This document shows, one piece after another, positions 44,865-48,297 of a DNA stretch of 48,297 nt. The DNA is from an uncultured Saprospiraceae bacterium (GTDB taxonomy: Bacteria; Bacteroidota; Bacteroidia; Chitinophagales; Saprospiraceae): assembly GCA_938007965.1 (NCBI GenBank), contig CALLMH010000011.1, positions 1 through 48,297 of the forward strand. The letters are read 5' to 3'. Both the position numbers and the translations under genes were made by a program. The notes beneath the pieces are model-generated. The model did no database searches and was not told the origin of the DNA. It saw nothing but the letters and a program-made list of their open reading frames with translations. Within the stretch, counting starts at the first letter, position 1. Every line of letters begins with the position of its first letter.

Positions 44865-46064
44865 ATGAACAAAATATTTCATACCGCACTGCGGTATAAT
44901 GTCATGCTTATAGCCCTATTTCTAGGGTTGTCGACGGTTCCCGAAGCAAAAGGGAATGTGTCTAATGATATGCACAAAGAGATAGCGGATCGAATCCATA
45001 GTCTGGGCAGTTCTGTAGAGATTCAATACAGTAGAGAAGTCAGAAACAGGATAAATCAATACCTATCTCGTCAAGCTTCTATGAGTGAAGTATTAATAGG
45101 TAGAAGTAAAATCTACTTTCCTACTTTCGAACACATATTAAGAGAAAAAGGACTACCAACAGACCTTAAATATCTGTCAGTAGTAGAATCAGGATTAAAA
45201 CCCGATGCTACATCGAGATCCGGAGCGGCAGGATTGTGGCAGTTTATGAGGCCTACAGGCAGAATGATGGGACTCAAGATATCTAGAACTATAGATGAAA
45301 GACGTGACGTAGAAAAGTCAACTGCAGCGGCGGCGGATTATTTATTGAAGCTTTATAATCAATTTGATGATTGGACACTTGCAATAGCTGCATACAACTG
45401 TGGACCAGGTAATATGCGGAAAGCGATAAGAAGATCGGGTGGCAAGAAGAGTTTTTGGGAGATAAAAAAATATTTGCCTAAAGAAACAAGAGAATATGTC
45501 CCAAAATTTATTGCAATAACTTATGTAATGAATTACTACTATGAGCATGACCTTATGCCAGAGATTCCTAATCAAGATTTGATAAATACTAGCACCGCCA
45601 AGGTATACGAGTCAATTAACTTGAAGGCTTTGAGCAGGGAGTTAGATTTAGAACTGTCAATGATGAGAACGCTCAATCCAAGTTTTATCAGAAATGTGAT
45701 TCCAAAATCTGAAGATGGCAAGTACAACTTGGTACTTCCGACACCAGAAATGAGAATAGTGGCTGGAAAGTATAATGTCTTAGCGGCATTACCATTATTA
45801 GAAAATAGAAAAGAGGAGGAAAAAGAGGAATATATAGCAAGACCAACTATCGAAATAAGAAATATCCCTCAAGCTCAGTATATTAATAATGACACGGATG
45901 GCGGGCCAATGAAGATCAAGTCATTGTATGCACAGACTGTTGCATTTGGCGGGCGAAGGAACAAAAAGTACAAATTTAAGCCGGATTCCTATAAAATGGA
46001 TGATAGAAAATATACAATAATGTCACTGCATCATATGATGAAGTCAACGAAAAGAACATTATGA
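44865..46064 (+). CDS. Membrane-bound lytic murein transglycosylase (MltD-like, SLT domain)
   Basis: The product has 399 residues. It has an N-terminal signal or anchor segment (about 11-28). The SLT lysozyme-like domain (about 85-240) has the catalytic Glu108 in SVVESGLKP, then SGAAGLWQFM and AAYNCGPGNM. It cleaves peptidoglycan glycan strands leaving 1,6-anhydro ends. A following segment (about 245-310; INLKALSRELDLELSMMRTLNPS in part) is the family's post-catalytic region, but there are no clear LysM repeats, which MltD usually has. A terminator lies 30 bp after the stop. Confidence 0.9.
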   Translation: MNKIFHTALRYNVMLIALFLGLSTVPEAKGNVSNDMHKEIADRIHSLGSSVEIQYSREVRNRINQYLSRQASMSEVLIGRSKIYFPTFEHILREKGLPTDLKYLSVVESGLKPDATSRSGAAGLWQFMRPTGRMMGLKISRTIDERRDVEKSTAAAADYLLKLYNQFDDWTLAIAAYNCGPGNMRKAIRRSGGKKSFWEIKKYLPKETREYVPKFIAITYVMNYYYEHDLMPEIPNQDLINTSTAKVYESINLKALSRELDLELSMMRTLNPSFIRNVIPKSEDGKYNLVLPTPEMRIVAGKYNVLAALPLLENRKEEEKEEYIARPTIEIRNIPQAQYINNDTDGGPMKIKSLYAQTVAFGGRRNKKYKFKPDSYKMDDRKYTIMSLHHMMKSTKRTL

Positions 46065-46093
46065 TATAATCTAGAAGAAAAATAAGATATTTG

Positions 46094-46129
46094 AAACACC
46101 ATTTGGAGGAAACTTCGAATGGTGTTTTT
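46094..46129 (+). terminator. Intrinsic terminator after the lytic transglycosylase gene
   Basis: The arms AAACACCATT (46094-46103) and AATGGTGTTT (46118-46127) are followed by T residues. It begins 30 bp past the transglycosylase stop. Because the stem covers an alternative upstream start of the next gene, it also argues for the later start there. Confidence 0.8.
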
Positions 46130-46148
46130 CGTTTTAATCAAAAGTTGG

Positions 46149-46742
46149 ATGATGTTAATAGTACAAGATGTCTTGATTAGTGATGATGTAATAGAGCAAG
46201 AATTTATTTGTAATCTATCTGCCTGCAAAGGCGCTTGCTGCTGGCAGGGAGACTATGGAGCTCCAGTGACCGCGGTGGAAGAAAAGACAATAACGGATAT
46301 ACTAGATGTGATAAAGCCAAACTTATCCATAGAAAGCCAAAAATTGCTGCAGGAGAAGGGCGCATTCGATAATTTTGCTGAAGAAAATTGGCGAGGGACG
46401 CAGTTACATGATGATGGTTCCTGTGTATTTATGACTTTCGACGAAGGGGGAATCGCTCAATGCGGAATAGAAAAAACACAAAAAACAGGGGCTATAGACT
46501 TCCCAAAACCACTTTCCTGTCATCTCTATCCTATACGATTAATCAAGCAAGAACCGGCTAGTTTTGAAGCATGGAACTATGACTCGTGGGATATTTGCTC
46601 TCCTGCATGTGATCTTGGTAAGAAAGAATCTGTGCCAGTCTACAAATTTCTTAAAGCGGCAATAATAAGATACAAGGGCAAGCAATTCTATGAAGAATTG
46701 GAACAAGCGGCTGAGCATATGTCGCAAGGAAAAAAAGAATAA
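46149..46742 (+). CDS. DUF3109 family cysteine-rich protein
   Basis: The product has 197 residues from the ATG at 46149. It has the conserved cysteine pattern FICNLSACKGACCWQGD, then SCVFM, AQCGIE, PLSCHLYPIRL and DICSPACDLG, which is characteristic of DUF3109. The arrangement resembles YkgJ-like zinc or Fe-S cluster binding families, but the function is unknown. ATGs at 46149 and 46152 are both possible. The earlier ATG at 46119 lies inside the terminator stem and would add a hydrophobic tail not seen in relatives, so I rejected it. Confidence 0.85.
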   Translation: MMLIVQDVLISDDVIEQEFICNLSACKGACCWQGDYGAPVTAVEEKTITDILDVIKPNLSIESQKLLQEKGAFDNFAEENWRGTQLHDDGSCVFMTFDEGGIAQCGIEKTQKTGAIDFPKPLSCHLYPIRLIKQEPASFEAWNYDSWDICSPACDLGKKESVPVYKFLKAAIIRYKGKQFYEELEQAAEHMSQGKKE

Positions 46743-46873
46743 AATTTACGTATGCCAAGTAATTTTACGGACATTAGCATTTTTATAATTATAGATACAA
46801 AACATTCGCCTGCAGCCGATCGTTTTTATAAAGCGATAAAAAAAATACGGCTGAATTTAAATACGAGATAAAT

Positions 46874-47668
46874 ATGAATAAATACAACAAGTACTTACTG
46901 CCTTTTTTTACACTATTATTGATCACAGTGTTCAGTTGTTCTTCTGAAGAAAACCCTCCAGTAGAGCCAGAACCAGAACCAGAGACTGAGGAAGAAAGCT
47001 TGTTGTGGTCAGATGAGTTTGACGGTAATGGTCCTATAAATGGAAATTTCTGGAATTACGAACTCGGCGGAGGAGGCTGGGGCAACCAAGAAGTACAAAT
47101 CTATACCGATAACTCTCGAAACGTATACAAAGAAGATGGTATACTTAAGATCAAAGCCATTAAAGAACCAAATGGTACCTATACTTCTGCTCGTATAACT
47201 ACACAAGACAAAATAGACTTCAAGTATGGAAGGGTTGATATCCGCGCTAAGCTTCCAAGAGTAGCGGGTACGTGGCCTGCACTTTGGATGCTAGGTGACA
47301 ACTTTAGCACAGTAGGATGGCCTTATTGTGGAGAGATTGACATCATGGAGCAATTCACAAATAAGTCATCTGTAGATGCTACCTGTCATTGGAATAATGA
47401 TGGAAATGTTGCTAGTTATGGACTATCCGTTGATCTTCCTAATCCAGCCGACTTTCATGTATATACTCTATTGTGGGAAAAAGGAAGGATAAAAGTACTA
47501 TTAGATGATGTTCAGTTTTATGTCATCACGACCAATGATTCTATGCCTTTCGATGCTAATTTCTTCTTCATATTCAATGTAGCGATGGGAGGAACAAATG
47601 GAGGTACCATAGATTCTGGTTTTACTTCAGATGTTATGGAAGTAGACTATGTAAGGGTCTATCAATAA
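46874..47668 (+). CDS. GH16 beta-glucanase lipoprotein (laminarinase-like)
   Basis: The product has 264 residues. A lipoprotein signal ends at C22 (ITVFSC), then a Pro/Glu linker (about 28-41) and the GH16 jelly-roll (about 45-264). The catalytic motif GEIDIMEQ carries nucleophile E154, D156 and acid/base E159. Aromatic subsite residues include WGNQEVQIYT and WPALWML. This family usually cuts beta-1,3- or beta-1,3/1,4-glucans such as laminarin, so surface degradation of algal or fungal glucans is likely. The exact linkage cannot be told. No SusCD pair or other glycoside hydrolase is adjacent, so it is not part of a visible polysaccharide utilisation locus. Confidence 0.92.
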   Translation: MNKYNKYLLPFFTLLLITVFSCSSEENPPVEPEPEPETEEESLLWSDEFDGNGPINGNFWNYELGGGGWGNQEVQIYTDNSRNVYKEDGILKIKAIKEPNGTYTSARITTQDKIDFKYGRVDIRAKLPRVAGTWPALWMLGDNFSTVGWPYCGEIDIMEQFTNKSSVDATCHWNNDGNVASYGLSVDLPNPADFHVYTLLWEKGRIKVLLDDVQFYVITTNDSMPFDANFFFIFNVAMGGTNGGTIDSGFTSDVMEVDYVRVYQ

Positions 47669-47716
47669 TCGAGACTTAGGGACGCAAGTATAAAAATTGG
47701 ATTGTCTAGAGGTAAA

Positions 47717-47752
47717 GGCACTTTCTGGATTCTGGTATTTTATAAAGTTGCT
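47717..47752 (+). repeat. 36-bp dispersed repeat unit, copy 3 of 3
   Basis: The sequence begins GGCACTTTCTGGATTCTGG and ends AAAGTTGCT. It differs from copy 1 at 248-283 in a few positions. It lies 48 bp after the GH16 stop and leads into further repeat DNA. Confidence 0.75.
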
Positions 47753-47760
47753 ACAACAAC

Positions 47761-47849
47761 GTTAAGCACTAAGTAAAGCCTTGATATAAGAGATGCCTTG
47801 TTTAGCAAACACTCGTTTTTTGTTTCGTCTTTGGGTCAAGCCAAAAATG
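47761..47849 (+). repeat. 89-bp direct repeat unit, first copy
   Basis: This segment aligns without gaps to 48209-48297, with about 10 mismatches in 89 positions by eye. The core TTTAGCAAACACTCG is identical. The tail contains a hairpin-like TTTGGGTCAAGCCAAA. The two copies are 448 bp apart. There is no coding sequence. Confidence 0.8.
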
Positions 47850-48030
47850 AAAGCCCTACGGCTAGTGGAAGTTTAGGTTGAAATTATTACCTCTTATTTA
47901 CGTAAAATCAAGCGTAAACGGGATATTCATTCAGCAGTAAGCGGAATGAAGGGCTATAAAAATAAGGATATTCAGACCTACTGAATATACCTAGTTAGAA
48001 AAAAACTGTTATGGAATAAGGATATTCGTT
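47850..48030. other. Repeat-rich gene-free DNA at the right end
   Basis: Several short elements recur here: GATATTC follows a G- or A-rich lead at about 47922, 47970 and 48021, and the last two of these are AAGGATATTC. A small hairpin, ATATTCAG with CTGAATAT, lies near 47973-47991. The last 25 bases before 48031 match 37550-37574. I see no gene. Confidence 0.55.
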
Positions 48031-48260
48031 AGGGTTATTCAGAAGTAAGGACAATATTATATCACTTACAAGGAGCATTAATTTGTGGCATAAATTAAAT
48101 TGACCTTAGCTGGCTTAGGTATTTGGATTTCATTTTGGCGTTAAGAACTCGCAACTGTCTGAGCGTAAGCGAGTTTTGCAAGTTTAGTCAAAATGTGATC
48201 CCAATAGCGTTAAAAGTCAGGTAAAGTCTTGAGATAAGAGATGGCTTGTTTAGCAAACAC
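48031..48260 (+). repeat. Right copy of the ~235-bp inverted repeat
   Basis: This is the partner of 1-236, in inverted orientation. It contains AACTCGC (about 48146-48152) and GCGAGTT (about 48168-48174), an alternative hairpin. In the left copy the pairing changes to AACTTGCAA with TTGCAAGTT, so the two copies keep structure while differing in bases. No ORF is present. The repeat lies in the gene-free right end. Confidence 0.85.
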
Positions 48261-48297
48261 TCGTTTTTTGTTTCGTTTTTGGGTCAAGCCAAAAATG
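48209..48297 (+). repeat. 89-bp direct repeat unit, second copy, reaching the window edge
   Basis: This copy pairs with 47761-47849 and overlaps the right inverted repeat. It ends at the last base of the window, so its full extent is unknown. The left inverted repeat at position 1 begins inside the equivalent unit. Confidence 0.75.

Noticed and set aside
46119-46151. Upstream in-frame ATG (46119) as start of the DUF3109 gene
   Set aside because: It overlaps the terminator stem of the transglycosylase gene and adds residues not typical of the family.
1-48297. Intact insertion sequence or CRISPR array in the repeat regions
   Set aside because: No transposase ORF, no target-site duplication I could define, and no evenly spaced short repeats.

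Overview
The window looks like a chromosomal segment of a Bacteroidota bacterium, probably from the Saprospiria side of the phylum. The sequence is AT-rich by eye. It carries several lineage markers: a bacterial group II geranylgeranylglyceryl phosphate synthase, a SusC-like TonB-dependent receptor with an N-terminal carboxypeptidase-regulatory-like domain, a PorV-family outer-membrane protein next to a giant secreted protein with a type-9-secretion-like C-terminus, tandem OmpH/Skp chaperones, and promoter-like TAnnTTTG boxes. Most genes are housekeeping. I see no tRNA, rRNA, CRISPR array, prophage or intact insertion sequence.

Layout. Positions 1-293 hold repeat sequence. Positions 294-4553 are four minus-strand genes: a POTRA/Omp85 barrel, a CBS-ACT protein, a TM2-TPR-SHOCT protein and a SpoIIE-type phosphatase. 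A 756-bp gene-free stretch follows and contains a perfect terminator hairpin. Positions 5310-11625 hold a secreted thioredoxin, sigma-54 (minus strand), an aminopeptidase P, and a Nif3-like/zinc-ribbon pair. Positions 11690-17770 are the most accessory-looking part, all on the minus strand: an uncharacterised protein with a possible PD-(D/E)xK nuclease signature, a haloalkane-dehalogenase-like lipoprotein, a DNA adenine methyltransferase with no visible restriction partner of known type, a TetR regulator and a 472-aa protein of unknown function. Positions 17990-20479 form an envelope operon (skp, skp, murI, unknown secreted protein).

Positions 21158-26697 run on the plus strand: parC, GGGP synthase overlapping rsgA, and a D-2-hydroxyacid dehydrogenase. 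Positions 26963-35923 are a surface operon: TonB-dependent receptor, 1389-aa secreted protein, PorV-like protein. Then come greA and an in-frame fusion of a HIT hydrolase to a CoA-binding domain, convergent with uvrA. Positions 40558-47668 carry a CotH-kinase lipoprotein, hisS overlapping gatA, a MltD-like lytic transglycosylase, a DUF3109 protein and a GH16 beta-glucanase lipoprotein. The right end (47717-48297) is again repeat DNA.

The main themes are envelope biogenesis (Omp85, Skp, MurI, MltD, GGGPS, PorV) and translation or RNA quality (hisS, gatA, rsgA, greA). The points I would look at first are the TonB receptor/secreted protein/PorV operon, the HIT-CoA-binding fusion, the methyltransferase with its possible nuclease neighbour, and the composite repeats. 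These place a near-identical inverted repeat of about 235 bp at the two window ends and degenerate relatives in intergenic DNA.
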